This document shows, in pieces, positions 15,520 through 22,223 of a stretch of DNA of 24,422 bases. The notes under the pieces were generated by a model. It ran no database searches. It was not told the DNA's origin and worked only from the letters and a program-made list of their open reading frames with translations. The position numbers and the translations under genes were made by a program. Within the stretch, counting starts at the first letter, position 1. The number at the start of each line of letters is the position of its first letter. Source of the stretch: Christensenella sp. UBA4626. GTDB lineage: Bacteria; Bacillota; Clostridia; Christensenellales; UBA1242. Location of the stretch: contig DHNC01000004.1 in NCBI GenBank assembly GCA_002406115.1, positions 1 to 24,422 on the forward strand, in the 5' to 3' direction.

Positions 15520-16662
15520 ATGAACATAACTGTTGTATGTGACGTTTTAGGTGAAGAAAATAACGGCACAACAATTGCCGCCATGAATCTCATTAGATAT
15601 TTAAGAAGTCAGGGTCACCATGTGAAAATTTTATGTGGAGACCAAAACAAAAAAGGAGAAGTAGACTATTTTGTAGTACCAAACTACAATTTGGGCAAAA
15701 TTTTGAATGCTTATGTTGCAAAAATCGGTGTAACACTGGCAAAGCCTGACATAAATGTAATCAACGAAGCATTGGAAGAAACTGACCTTGTGCATATTAT
15801 GGTTCCATTGAAGTTGGGCGTTGCTGCGGCAAAAATTGCAAGAGAAAAAGGCATTCCTATCACTGCTGGTTTCCATATGCAAGCAGAAAATTTGACCTGC
15901 TATTTAAAACTTAACAAACTTGGTTTTGTAAACCATTATGTGTACAAATCAATTTATAAAAATTTGTATAGTTATGTTGATGCAATTCATTACCCTACCA
16001 AATTTATTCAAGACACTTTTGAACAACATATAAAAACAAAAACTAACGGATACGTTATTTCAAATGGCGTAAATGCTTACGTGAAAAAACAATTTGTAGA
16101 AAAGCCAGAAGAGTTGCAAGACAAAATTGTTTTGCTGATGATTGGTAGATACGCACGTGAAAAATCACAAGACACACTTATCAAAGCGGTTAAATACTCA
16201 AAGTATAAGGACAAACTTCAAATTATTCTTGCTGGGCAAGGTCCGAAAATCAAATACTACAAAAAATTAGGCAAAAAATTGCCTAATGAACCTATTTACA
16301 AACTTTTTGGACGAACAGAAGTTATTGATGTTATCAATTATAGTGATATGTATGTTCACACAGCCGAGGCTGAATTGGAAGGCATTGCTTGTTTGGAGGC
16401 AATTTGCTGCGGGAAATTGACCCTTGTTTCAGATTCCAAACTAAGTGCTACAAAAGGTTTTGCCGCTGATGAAAGATGTATATTCAAAAACAGAAATCCA
16501 AAAGACTTGGCAAAACATATTGACTATTTTATTGAACATCCAGAGGTTAAGGCGGAACTTGAAGAAAAATATTTACATAGTTCAAAAATTTATTCCCAAG
16601 AAGATTGCATGAAGCGTATGGAAGAAATGATGCTTGACGTTATGGACAAAAGAAAAAAATAA
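15520..16662 (+). CDS. GT4-family glycosyltransferase, probably glycolipid synthesis
   Basis: 380 aa with a GT-B fold. The N-terminal acceptor domain has an NNGTTIAAMNLIRYLRSQGH glycine-loop-like region and the motif ITAGFHMQAEN. The C-terminal donor domain has LLMIGRYAREKSQDTLIKA, LAGQGP, and YSDMYVHTAEAELEGIACLE, which carries the E-x7-E-like nucleotide-sugar-binding motif of GT4 retaining transferases. The closest-looking group is the diacylglycerol/phosphatidylinositol-type glucosyl or mannosyl transferases, so a membrane glycolipid product is inferred. AAGGAG 7 nt upstream of the ATG supports the start. It is divergent from the CrtO-like acyltransferase, which could acylate the sugar it adds. 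No clear promoter was found in 15406-15519. Confidence 0.82.
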   Translation: MNITVVCDVLGEENNGTTIAAMNLIRYLRSQGHHVKILCGDQNKKGEVDYFVVPNYNLGKILNAYVAKIGVTLAKPDINVINEALEETDLVHIMVPLKLGVAAAKIAREKGIPITAGFHMQAENLTCYLKLNKLGFVNHYVYKSIYKNLYSYVDAIHYPTKFIQDTFEQHIKTKTNGYVISNGVNAYVKKQFVEKPEELQDKIVLLMIGRYAREKSQDTLIKAVKYSKYKDKLQIILAGQGPKIKYYKKLGKKLPNEPIYKLFGRTEVIDVINYSDMYVHTAEAELEGIACLEAICCGKLTLVSDSKLSATKGFAADERCIFKNRNPKDLAKHIDYFIEHPEVKAELEEKYLHSSKIYSQEDCMKRMEEMMLDVMDKRKK

Positions 16663-16710
16663 ATTTTGTAATAAACCACCAACAAAACAAATTTTAAGAT
16701 TTTCAAAATA

Positions 16711-16751
16711 AAGGTTACCAAAATTTTAAAGATAGTGTAACCTTTTTTGTT
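16711..16751 (+). terminator. Intrinsic terminator of the GT4 gene
   Basis: AAGGTTAC / GTAACCTT around a 17-nt loop, followed by TTTTGTTTTTT. Confidence 0.82.
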
Positions 16752-16844
16752 TTTTAATAAAAATAATAAATAATAACAAAAAGTTGGAATATTTGCCAAA
16801 AAATTAGACAGAATGCTCTGAGTTGTAAAGAAAATCGTTTGCTA

Positions 16845-16868
16845 AAATATTTTTCAATTTGATACAAT
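16845..16868 (+). promoter_or_regulatory. Promoter of the RsgI-like lipoprotein gene
   Basis: A -10 TACAAT (16863-16868) is preceded at 18 nt by TTGCTA. Transcription would begin near 16874, giving a ~38-nt leader with AGGGAGG before the ATG at 16912. Confidence 0.5.
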
Positions 16869-16911
16869 AATTATGTGTGAAATATTTTTCATTCACTTTA
16901 AGGGAGGGTTT

Positions 16912-18084
16912 ATGAAAAAATTTTTAAGTTGGATGTTTGCTTTCATGCTATGTTTGACTGCCACATTTGCATTGTCGGGCTGTAAAAAGGATAACAAATC
17001 CGGCTCGGTGATGACTGTGTCGCTAAATCCAGAAGTTGAATTTGTGCTTGATGCAAACAACAAAGTTGTAAGTGTGAATGCGATAAACGAGGAAGGCAAC
17101 CTTATCATCAACGGTCAAGCATTTGTTGGCATGAGTGATGTTGAAGCGGTGAAATTGTTTATCAACATTTCCAAAGAAACAGGATTTTTAGTTACAGGCT
17201 CTGTTAATGCGGGTGAAAATGAAGTAAATATCGCTTTTTCGGGAGATAAAGCAAAGGAATATTACAACAATATTCAAAGCCAAGTGAACAGTTATTTAAC
17301 TGAAAACAATATTGAGGTTACATTAAAACAAGCGGCAAATTTGACTGACGAATATTTAAACGAACAACTTGAAATTTGTATGCCATACATTGAAAAAGCA
17401 AAGATTGAAGCGATGTCATACAAAGACAAAATTGAAAAGTTGCGTCAATCAAGGTTGGAAACTGCTGAGATGTATTCTCAACAACTTAAAGATGCTTATT
17501 ACACAGCAAAACAAAACGCTGTGTTGAAAGCAAAATTTGATTATGTAAAACAAAATGTAGATGTCGTAACAGCAAGTTTGCTTGACGCATCATTGCAAGC
17601 CTACACCACCGCTTGCCAAGAAATTGAAAATGCAAAAAACACATATTTTGTGAATGATGACTCTGTGTATCAAAAAAGTTTGACTTCATTTAGACAAATC
17701 AAAACCGAATTTTTGAACTACCGCAACTACATTGCAAGTTTGCCAGAAGACCAAGTTAGCGACGAAATGAAACAAACCTTGGCAAATATCGAAGCAAATT
17801 TGACAAATGCAGAAACTGCGCTTGACCAAGCATACACTTCTGCAATCAACAGTTTGGATGCAATGTCCGCTCAACTTACACAAAGTTACAATGCTGTTGT
17901 GAACGCAATTGCAAGCATGAGTTCAACAGTTAAAAATTTGTTGGATGACGCTGAAAACCACATCAACGACAAGATAACCGCTTTTGAAACAAATTTTGAA
18001 AACACTTATGCAACAGCAATTGAGCAAGCAAAAACTCAATGGACTGAAATGAAAGCCGATTTGGTTGCTGGCTATCAAGCCTAA
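16912..18084 (+). CDS. Lipoprotein with RsgI-like N-terminal domain and long coiled-coil region
   Basis: 390 aa from the ATG at 16912, supported by AGGGAGG; the in-frame ATG at 16873 lies at the predicted transcription start and has no ribosome binding site. The signal peptide ends in LSGC (Cys24), so the protein is a surface lipoprotein. Residues ~30-110 (VMTVSLNPEVEFVLDANNKV, then VSVNAINEEGNLII and SDVEAVKLFINIS) resemble the extracytoplasmic domain next to the membrane in RsgI anti-sigma-I factors. The cytoplasmic sigma-binding and transmembrane parts of RsgI are absent. Residues ~130-390 are almost all helical, rich in Ala, Gln, Glu and Asn and poor in Pro and Gly, suggesting long coiled coils. 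No sigI gene is in the window. Function unknown; a surface scaffold or sensor partner is possible. Confidence 0.7.
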   Translation: MKKFLSWMFAFMLCLTATFALSGCKKDNKSGSVMTVSLNPEVEFVLDANNKVVSVNAINEEGNLIINGQAFVGMSDVEAVKLFINISKETGFLVTGSVNAGENEVNIAFSGDKAKEYYNNIQSQVNSYLTENNIEVTLKQAANLTDEYLNEQLEICMPYIEKAKIEAMSYKDKIEKLRQSRLETAEMYSQQLKDAYYTAKQNAVLKAKFDYVKQNVDVVTASLLDASLQAYTTACQEIENAKNTYFVNDDSVYQKSLTSFRQIKTEFLNYRNYIASLPEDQVSDEMKQTLANIEANLTNAETALDQAYTSAINSLDAMSAQLTQSYNAVVNAIASMSSTVKNLLDDAENHINDKITAFETNFENTYATAIEQAKTQWTEMKADLVAGYQA

Positions 18085-18099
18085 TTTAAAGTTAAGATA

Positions 18100-18152
18100 A
18101 ACCAAGTTATTTTGCTTTCATTTTAATGCGTTTGTTATATTGACAGACAAAG
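18100..18152. repeat. Possible dispersed element, copy C
   Basis: AAACCAAGTTATTT ... GTTTGTTATATT lies directly before a terminator, similar in order and spacing to copy A at 2060 but without a clear palindrome. It is weak and may be due to AT-rich composition. Confidence 0.28.
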
Positions 18153-18212
18153 AAAAAACTCACCTAAATGAAGTAATCCCTGTGTGGTTCACTTCGAAAT
18201 GGTGAGTTTTTT
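18153..18212. terminator. Bidirectional terminator with long structured loop
   Basis: AAAAAACTCACC / GGTGAGTTTTTT, a perfect 12-bp stem closing a 36-nt loop that contains a second stem GAAGT / ACTTC. It lies between the lipoprotein (+) and thioesterase (-) genes. Confidence 0.85.
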
Positions 18213-18242
18213 GCGGCTTTTATTTTTTTAATATCGTTAAAT

Positions 18243-18956
18243 TTAAAATGCCAAAGCGGTGAACTTTAACTCCTGCCCGACATAACCTGCAACCAAATAC
18301 CCTTCCGCACTCTCTTGAACATAAATATCCAAATCATCACCCAAGCGGCACTCGGAAATATAGTTCAACTGCAAATGTTTAAGTTCTTGCTTTTGCAAAC
18401 AATCATAAACATATGTTGCATAATGCACATTGTTCAAGTGTTTGTTGTGGTCGATTTCATGAAAAGCCACCTTGTGAGTGAGGGCTATAGAATTTGAAAT
18501 TTCAATTGTCGGAGTTTTTGCAAATTTATCTGTGTAATTCACTTCGTCCAAATATTGCAAGTCGGCAGGATAATCCACATAGGTTGGCAACATCAGTTTG
18601 CGTGTTTTTGTGGAAATCACACACCACTTGCTTGTGCCCTTTATTAGCACATTGCCGTTTAAATCGCTCAAAATATAATCACGGTCAAAATCCACTCTGC
18701 CTTTAAGGTGTGGCCAAGTTTTTAAAATCACTTTTTGATATGGTTTGGGCTGTTGGATGACATCGTATTTAGAGCGAATCAAAACCCAATACAAATCTTT
18801 TTTTAACATATTTTCAAAGCCAATACCAATTTTTTCGGCGTGCAAACTTGCTATATCTTGAAACAGCCCCATAATAGCTGTTGGTGACAAATTGTCATTA
18901 AAATCAAACTGGCTTGGCAAAAGTGTTATCTGTTCAGTGTATTCCAATTTTTCCAT
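18243..18956 (-). CDS. Acyl-ACP thioesterase (FatA/FatB-like, double hotdog)
   Basis: 237 aa from the ATG at 18956, chosen for the GGGGGAG 5 nt upstream; the in-frame ATG at 18989 has none. It hydrolyses acyl-ACP to free fatty acid, ending or diverting fatty acid synthesis in the cytoplasm. The first hotdog domain carries MGLFQDIASLHAEKIGIG and YWVLIRSKYDV; the linker region has GTSKWCVISTKTRKLM. The second has HEIDHNKHLNNVHYATYVYD, which matches the family's catalytic 'D-N-x-H-x-NN' region. Length is normal for bacterial members. It is a single-gene unit on the minus strand facing the RsgI-like lipoprotein gene. Confidence 0.85.
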   Translation of the reverse strand: MEKLEYTEQITLLPSQFDFNDNLSPTAIMGLFQDIASLHAEKIGIGFENMLKKDLYWVLIRSKYDVIQQPKPYQKVILKTWPHLKGRVDFDRDYILSDLNGNVLIKGTSKWCVISTKTRKLMLPTYVDYPADLQYLDEVNYTDKFAKTPTIEISNSIALTHKVAFHEIDHNKHLNNVHYATYVYDCLQKQELKHLQLNYISECRLGDDLDIYVQESAEGYLVAGYVGQELKFTALAF

Positions 18957-18979
18957 ATTTCTCCCCCATTGTCTATTTA

Positions 18980-19007
18980 ATTTTAACACATCTTAGTTTT
19001 TTATCAA
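18980..19007 (-). promoter_or_regulatory. Promoter of the thioesterase gene
   Basis: On the minus strand TTGATA (19007-19002), 16-nt spacer, TAAAAT (18985-18980). It gives a leader of ~17-20 nt that holds the ribosome binding site. Confidence 0.6.
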
Positions 19008-19098
19008 AGATTTTTCCATGATTTTGTGTGAATTTTGCCAATTTTAAAAAGTGTTGATTATATAAGTATAAGTTATATCAAATATAAATTTTATGTCG

Positions 19099-19127
19099 TT
19101 TACATTATATCATTTTCGCCTTATAAT
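19099..19127 (+). promoter_or_regulatory. Promoter of the orphan 185-aa gene
   Basis: TTTACA (19099-19104), 17-nt spacer, TATAAT (19122-19127). The leader of ~17 nt carries AAGGAG. Confidence 0.72.
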
Positions 19128-19150
19128 ACCAACAACAAAAGGAGATTGTT

Positions 19151-19708
19151 ATGAAAAAATTAAAAGAATGTGAAAATCAAAGATTTAGGCACCAACAAGA
19201 TTCAATCAACAACCAAAGATTGCAAATCTTGACCTCACAAGGCTGGAAAACTGTGCCATTCCAACTTGGGCCAGATGACGCTGTTATGATTTATGAATCC
19301 GGCGCATTGCTCATAAGGAAAACAAAGGACGAAATGCACATAATGTTTGTGGACAACTACAATAATGTGCTGCTCGACCATGAAGAGGTGGACATCACTG
19401 ACATCGGCGTGAGAGTGAAAGACATAAACGCAAAAGTTTACAGTTCGGGCGTGCTTTTTGATATGGAGATGTTTAGCGGAAATCATCATTACTATTACCA
19501 CACCTATCTTGGCGGTTATTATCACGAACAAAACTTATATCAACTTATGGACAAAGTGGAATTTTATGAATCCGCACTTAGAAGCGAATATCTTTATGGT
19601 AGGTCAAATATGGACGGTTTAACCAAAGACCAACCACACACAAAATTTTTGTTTGGCTGCCTTAATCAGGACGATTTTGACGATAATTGCGGGCTAAATC
19701 AAGACTAA
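19151..19708 (+). CDS. Orphan 185-aa soluble protein of unknown function
   Basis: 185 aa, with AAGGAG before the ATG, its own promoter and its own terminator, so it is a real single-gene unit. I do not recognise a family. There is no signal peptide or membrane helix. The N-terminus is charged (KECENQRFRHQQDSINNQ), the middle looks beta-rich (VMIYESGALLIRKTKDEMHI; MFVDNYNNVLLD; VKDINAKVYSSGVLFDMEMF), and a His/Tyr-rich segment NHHYYYHTYLGGYYH follows. The acidic tail carries two Cys (FGCLNQDDFDDNCGLNQD) with the short repeat LNQD. The His cluster could bind metal, but this is a guess. Confidence 0.72.
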   Translation: MKKLKECENQRFRHQQDSINNQRLQILTSQGWKTVPFQLGPDDAVMIYESGALLIRKTKDEMHIMFVDNYNNVLLDHEEVDITDIGVRVKDINAKVYSSGVLFDMEMFSGNHHYYYHTYLGGYYHEQNLYQLMDKVEFYESALRSEYLYGRSNMDGLTKDQPHTKFLFGCLNQDDFDDNCGLNQD

Positions 19709-19744
19709 AATATCAAAATTTTTATCTTCAATTTTTTAAAATTA

Positions 19745-19801
19745 AAAAAAATGGACTTTGCTAAATTGGTTACATCCCTAAAATAGCATTGTCCTTTTTT
19801 T
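19745..19801. terminator. Intrinsic terminator of the 185-aa gene
   Basis: AAAAAAA and GGAC pair with GTCC and TTTTTTT; an inner stem GCTA / TAGC closes the remaining loop. It lies about 40 bp after the stop. A-runs on the other side allow use on both strands. Confidence 0.72.
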
Positions 19802-19985
19802 AATTAAAATTACATATAAATACATAATTTATTTGTATTTTGTCGGCTGCCACGCTTTTAAAAACTCAAAATTAAAAGGCTTTTAAATCCACACAATAAA
19901 GCAACAAATTCATGTTGAGACACAAAATTTTAATTCAACATATTGTGGACTATTGGCATATATTCACCCCACAAATTGAATAAGA

Positions 19986-20867
19986 TTAGTTTTTGTTGAT
20001 TATCTCAATCATTTTGTTGAGGGCAGGATTTGTCGGCTCATAATTTGTTAAACAAACGATTTGCCTTGCCAAGATTGAAAAATTTGGGAATAAAACAAAC
20101 ACCTCTTTGTCCTCAACTGCTTTTTTGTAATAATCAATATTTACAAAAGCAATGCCGAACCCTTTTTTGACAAACTCATAAAGCAAAATGTAATTGTCCA
20201 GTTCGTATTTTGGTTCCAAAGTTATTGAATTTTCCTTAAAAAATTGATTGATAGTTATGCGGGAATTGTTGTTTACACTTGGCACCATCAAATCTTGAAC
20301 CGGAAAGTCTTTTATATTAACATCTTGTTGGTCATATTTTTTCTTAAAATCCTTGTTACCAATCAGTTGATATTCCACATCAAACTGCTTGATTTTTTTG
20401 AAATCATCAATTTTATCAACCTTATCAATAAAAATCATATCAAGAGAATTATCGCCCAACTTTTTCAACAGATTTTCTTTGCTGTCACGCTCCATTGTAA
20501 TCTGAATTTTTGGATATTTTTTTGCAAAACTGGACAAATATTCCAACAAAAGTTGATTCACATTTGATGTGCTAGCACCAATCCTGATTGAACCTTGCTC
20601 CAACTTGCTGAAACGCTTTGCCAACTCTTCCGCTTGGTCAAATTTTACAACACAATCCTTAACTTGATTGTACAAAATCTTGCCAAAATTTGTAAGTTCC
20701 ACGCCCTTGCTTTTGCGGATGAACAATTGTTGCCCCAATTCGCTTTCCAATTCCCTTATTGAAAATGACACAGCTGGCTGAGAAACATACAATTTTTCAC
20801 TCGCCTTTGAAATATTTTTTTCCTCTGCAACACAGCAGAAAAATTTGTATAAATTTAAATTTGCCAT
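19986..20867 (-). CDS. LysR-family transcriptional regulator
   Basis: 293 aa, normal family length. Residues ~1-60 form the winged helix-turn-helix (LYKFFCCVAEEKNISKASEKL, one residue longer than typical in the helix order, then YVSQPAVSFSIRELESELGQ and LFIRKSKGVELTNFG). Residues ~90-293 form the periplasmic-binding-like effector domain (RIGASTSN, LLEYLSSFAKKYPKIQITM, YILLYEFVKKGFGIAFVN). It should bind DNA as a tetramer in response to a small molecule. The start is supported by AAGGGGGA. No divergent partner gene lies at its promoter, so the usual clue to its target is absent; neighbours on the same strand are pepE-like and tRNA-Ser. The ligand is unknown. Confidence 0.9.
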   Translation of the reverse strand: MANLNLYKFFCCVAEEKNISKASEKLYVSQPAVSFSIRELESELGQQLFIRKSKGVELTNFGKILYNQVKDCVVKFDQAEELAKRFSKLEQGSIRIGASTSNVNQLLLEYLSSFAKKYPKIQITMERDSKENLLKKLGDNSLDMIFIDKVDKIDDFKKIKQFDVEYQLIGNKDFKKKYDQQDVNIKDFPVQDLMVPSVNNNSRITINQFFKENSITLEPKYELDNYILLYEFVKKGFGIAFVNIDYYKKAVEDKEVFVLFPNFSILARQIVCLTNYEPTNPALNKMIEIINKN

Positions 20868-20907
20868 AATCCCCCTTTATTTTGCTCACCACTTGTTATT
20901 ACAATCA

Positions 20908-20935
20908 ATTATATCACTTTCCATAAATAAATCAA
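20908..20935 (-). promoter_or_regulatory. Promoter of the LysR gene
   Basis: On the minus strand TTGATT (20935-20930), 16-nt spacer, TATAAT (20913-20908). It gives a ~30-nt leader with a ribosome binding site. Confidence 0.62.
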
Positions 20936-21003
20936 TAGTTTTTCACAATTTCACTTATAAATTTTGTGGCAAACAATGGTTAAACTTATATCAAGATATA
21001 AAG

Positions 21004-21026
21004 ACTCAAATGTTAAATTGTTGAGT
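21004..21026 (-). terminator. Possible weak terminator at the end of the peptidase E-like gene
   Basis: ACTCAA / TTGAGT around an 11-nt loop spans the stop codon. On the minus strand it is followed only by CTTTATAT, so it would be weak. Confidence 0.35.
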
Positions 21027-21723
21027 TATCTCTTGGGTTATAAATTGTCCTTTTATTTTCGCTTTCAATCTTTTCTGCTGGTTTTGTACCGATAAAAGTC
21101 ACCGTTCCGTTGTCCAAATACAAACTAGTTTCTTCCGGCAAACAAATCAATTTATATCCCTGTTTCAGCAATCTTTTTATTCTTTTTTCCGTTAAAGCGT
21201 TTTGTTCTTCAACTTTTTTATAATGCACAATCAAACTATATCCGTTTAAAAAGTCAAAGCCGGAACTGTCTTTCAGCCCGACATTGTTCACATCGCAAAT
21301 ATATTTTAATCCCAGCCCATCGTCTTTGCAACTATCAATCGACTTGCCCCAAATTAGTGCTCCAGCGCTGCCTCCCATAACAACAGTGTCAGTATTTTTC
21401 ACAAATTTTGCCAACGTTTCAAATGCTGATGTGTCTTTTAACATCTTTAACAATTTAAAAGTGTTGCCACCGCCGATAAAAATGCCTGCCGCCTTGCCAA
21501 GCCTTTCAGTCGTGATTTGATTTGCGTCCGTGATTAAATCAATGTCTGTTATTCCATATGGTTTCAATTGTTCAGACAAAAACGATAAACAGTCTTCATA
21601 ACTGCCATTATACCATGCCAATGGAATGTACATGATTTTGCCTTTGCCACTTAAATTTGCAAAAAGTCTGTAACTTTCCGCAACTTGCTTGTCACTTCCG
21701 CCACCATTTAAAATCAATCTCAT
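21013..21723 (-). CDS. Peptidase E-like protein (family S51)
   Basis: 236 aa, the family's usual length. The glutamine amidotransferase-like fold shows LILNGGGSDKQ at the N-terminus, IFIGGGNTFKLL (about 81-92), and the nucleophile elbow MGGSAGALIWG with Ser119 as probable catalytic serine. The conserved His is probably His167 in SLIVHYKK, and CLPEETSLYL lies in the C-terminal part. Salmonella peptidase E cleaves dipeptides with N-terminal Asp; Bacillota paralogues such as YgaJ are less studied, so the exact substrate is not certain. The cytoplasmic location is inferred from the lack of a signal peptide. AAGGGGCGG before the ATG supports the start. Confidence 0.85.
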   Translation of the reverse strand: MRLILNGGGSDKQVAESYRLFANLSGKGKIMYIPLAWYNGSYEDCLSFLSEQLKPYGITDIDLITDANQITTERLGKAAGIFIGGGNTFKLLKMLKDTSAFETLAKFVKNTDTVVMGGSAGALIWGKSIDSCKDDGLGLKYICDVNNVGLKDSSGFDFLNGYSLIVHYKKVEEQNALTEKRIKRLLKQGYKLICLPEETSLYLDNGTVTFIGTKPAEKIESENKRTIYNPRDNSTI

Positions 21724-21770
21724 AATCCGCCCCTTAAACGAAAATTTTCAATTGTAGTTTTTCTTTAATC

Positions 21771-21798
21771 ATTGTATCACATTTCCAAATCATATCAA
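21771..21798 (-). promoter_or_regulatory. Promoter of the peptidase E-like gene
   Basis: On the minus strand TTGATA (21798-21793), 16-nt spacer, TACAAT (21776-21771). It gives a ~40-nt leader. Confidence 0.6.
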
Positions 21799-21808
21799 AA
21801 TTATTTAT

Positions 21809-21836
21809 AAAAAAACACAAGTTGTATAACCTTGTG
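21809..21836 (-). terminator. Intrinsic terminator of tRNA-Ser
   Basis: On the minus strand CACAAG / CTTGTG around a 9-nt loop, followed by TTTTTTTAT. It lies 12 nt after the tRNA CCA end. Confidence 0.88.
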
Positions 21837-21847
21837 CTTTCGAGTTG

Positions 21848-21936
21848 TGGCGCAGAGAATGGGATTTGAACCCATGGATGCTGTTCACATCACACGATTT
21901 CCAATCGTGCTCGTTCGACCACTCCGACATCTCTGC
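21848..21936 (-). tRNA. tRNA-Ser (anticodon GGA), CCA encoded
   Basis: 89 nt. The acceptor stem GCAGAGA pairs with TCTCTGC and is followed by discriminator G and an encoded CCA. The anticodon stem CACGA/TCGTG closes loop TTGGAAA, giving anticodon GGA, which reads UCC and UCU. A long variable arm (GATG/CATC) marks it as a class II serine tRNA. The T arm is ATGGG-TTCAAAT-CCCAT. It lies between a hairpin (21941-21968) and its own terminator. Confidence 0.96.
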
Positions 21937-21940
21937 ATAA

Positions 21941-21968
21941 CTAGTTGTTTTAATCAAGAAACAACTAG
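21941..21968 (-). other. Hairpin just upstream of tRNA-Ser
   Basis: CTAGTTGTTT / AAACAACTAG, a perfect 10-bp stem with an 8-nt loop, 4 nt from the tRNA 5' end. A homologous hairpin with the same TAATCA loop core precedes the truncated tRNA copy. It may mark a processing site. Confidence 0.6.
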
Positions 21969-22007
21969 AAAGATTTACTGACTTAAAGTGGGCGAACGAG
22001 TTTTTAG

Positions 22008-22092
22008 GGCTCCCAAAAATGTTTAGTTTTTGGGAATAAGGAAAAGCCAAGTTTTTGCTGAAATTTGCGCTTAGCAAATAATTTAAAACTTG
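22008..22092 (-). other. Structured RNA segment between the tRNA fragment and tRNA-Ser
   Basis: It has two nested hairpins on the minus-strand transcript. One is CAAGTTTT (pairing 22092-22085 with 22055-22048) with inner ATTTGC/GCAAAT. The other is GGCT/AGCC (22048-22045 with 22011-22008) enclosing CCCAAAAA/TTTTTGGG. No open reading frame of note and no known ncRNA motif was recognised. Confidence 0.5.
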
Positions 22093-22100
22093 TGCTTTGA

Positions 22101-22125
22101 CGCTCGACCACTCCGACATCTCTGC
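22101..22125 (-). pseudogene. Truncated tRNA-Ser copy (5' part only)
   Basis: The first 22 nt are identical to the intact tRNA-Ser (acceptor 5' strand and D arm: GCAGAGATGTCGGAGTGG and TCGA), with one mismatch in the next three. After this no anticodon, T arm or acceptor 3' strand follows. It is then followed by AAAGCACAAG, which also occurs after the intact tRNA, as if the rest had been deleted. Confidence 0.85.
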
Positions 22126-22132
22126 ATATAAA

Positions 22133-22156
22133 GTTGCTTTTTAATCAAAAAGCAAC
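22133..22156 (-). other. Hairpin upstream of the truncated tRNA copy
   Basis: GTTGCTTTTT / AAAAAGCAAC, a perfect 10-bp stem with loop aatc, 7 nt from the fragment's 5' end. It is homologous to the hairpin at 21941-21968 but with different paired bases in the stem. Confidence 0.6.
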
Positions 22157-22194
22157 CTGTTTTGTTATTAAACTTTATATCCAAAACAAAATCT

Positions 22195-22222
22195 ATTATA
22201 ATAAATTTTTATGTTTTGTCAA
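22195..22222 (-). promoter_or_regulatory. Consensus promoter of the tRNA-Ser transcript
   Basis: On the minus strand TTGACA (22222-22217), 16-nt spacer, TATAAT (22200-22195). Both hexamers are perfect. It begins 2 nt after the leuS stop codon, and the transcript would start near 22188, ~250 nt before the tRNA. Confidence 0.8.
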
Positions 22223-22223
22223 G

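Noticed and set aside
21848..22125. A tRNA gene split by an intron, the fragment being its 5' exon
   Set aside because: A complete tRNA-Ser with its own 5' end follows the fragment, and no matching second 3' half is present.
21848..22125. Integration scar of a mobile element at tRNA-Ser
   Set aside because: The duplicated part is the 5' end with its upstream hairpin, whereas integrases usually copy the 3' end. There is no integrase, and the segment between is only ~170 bp.
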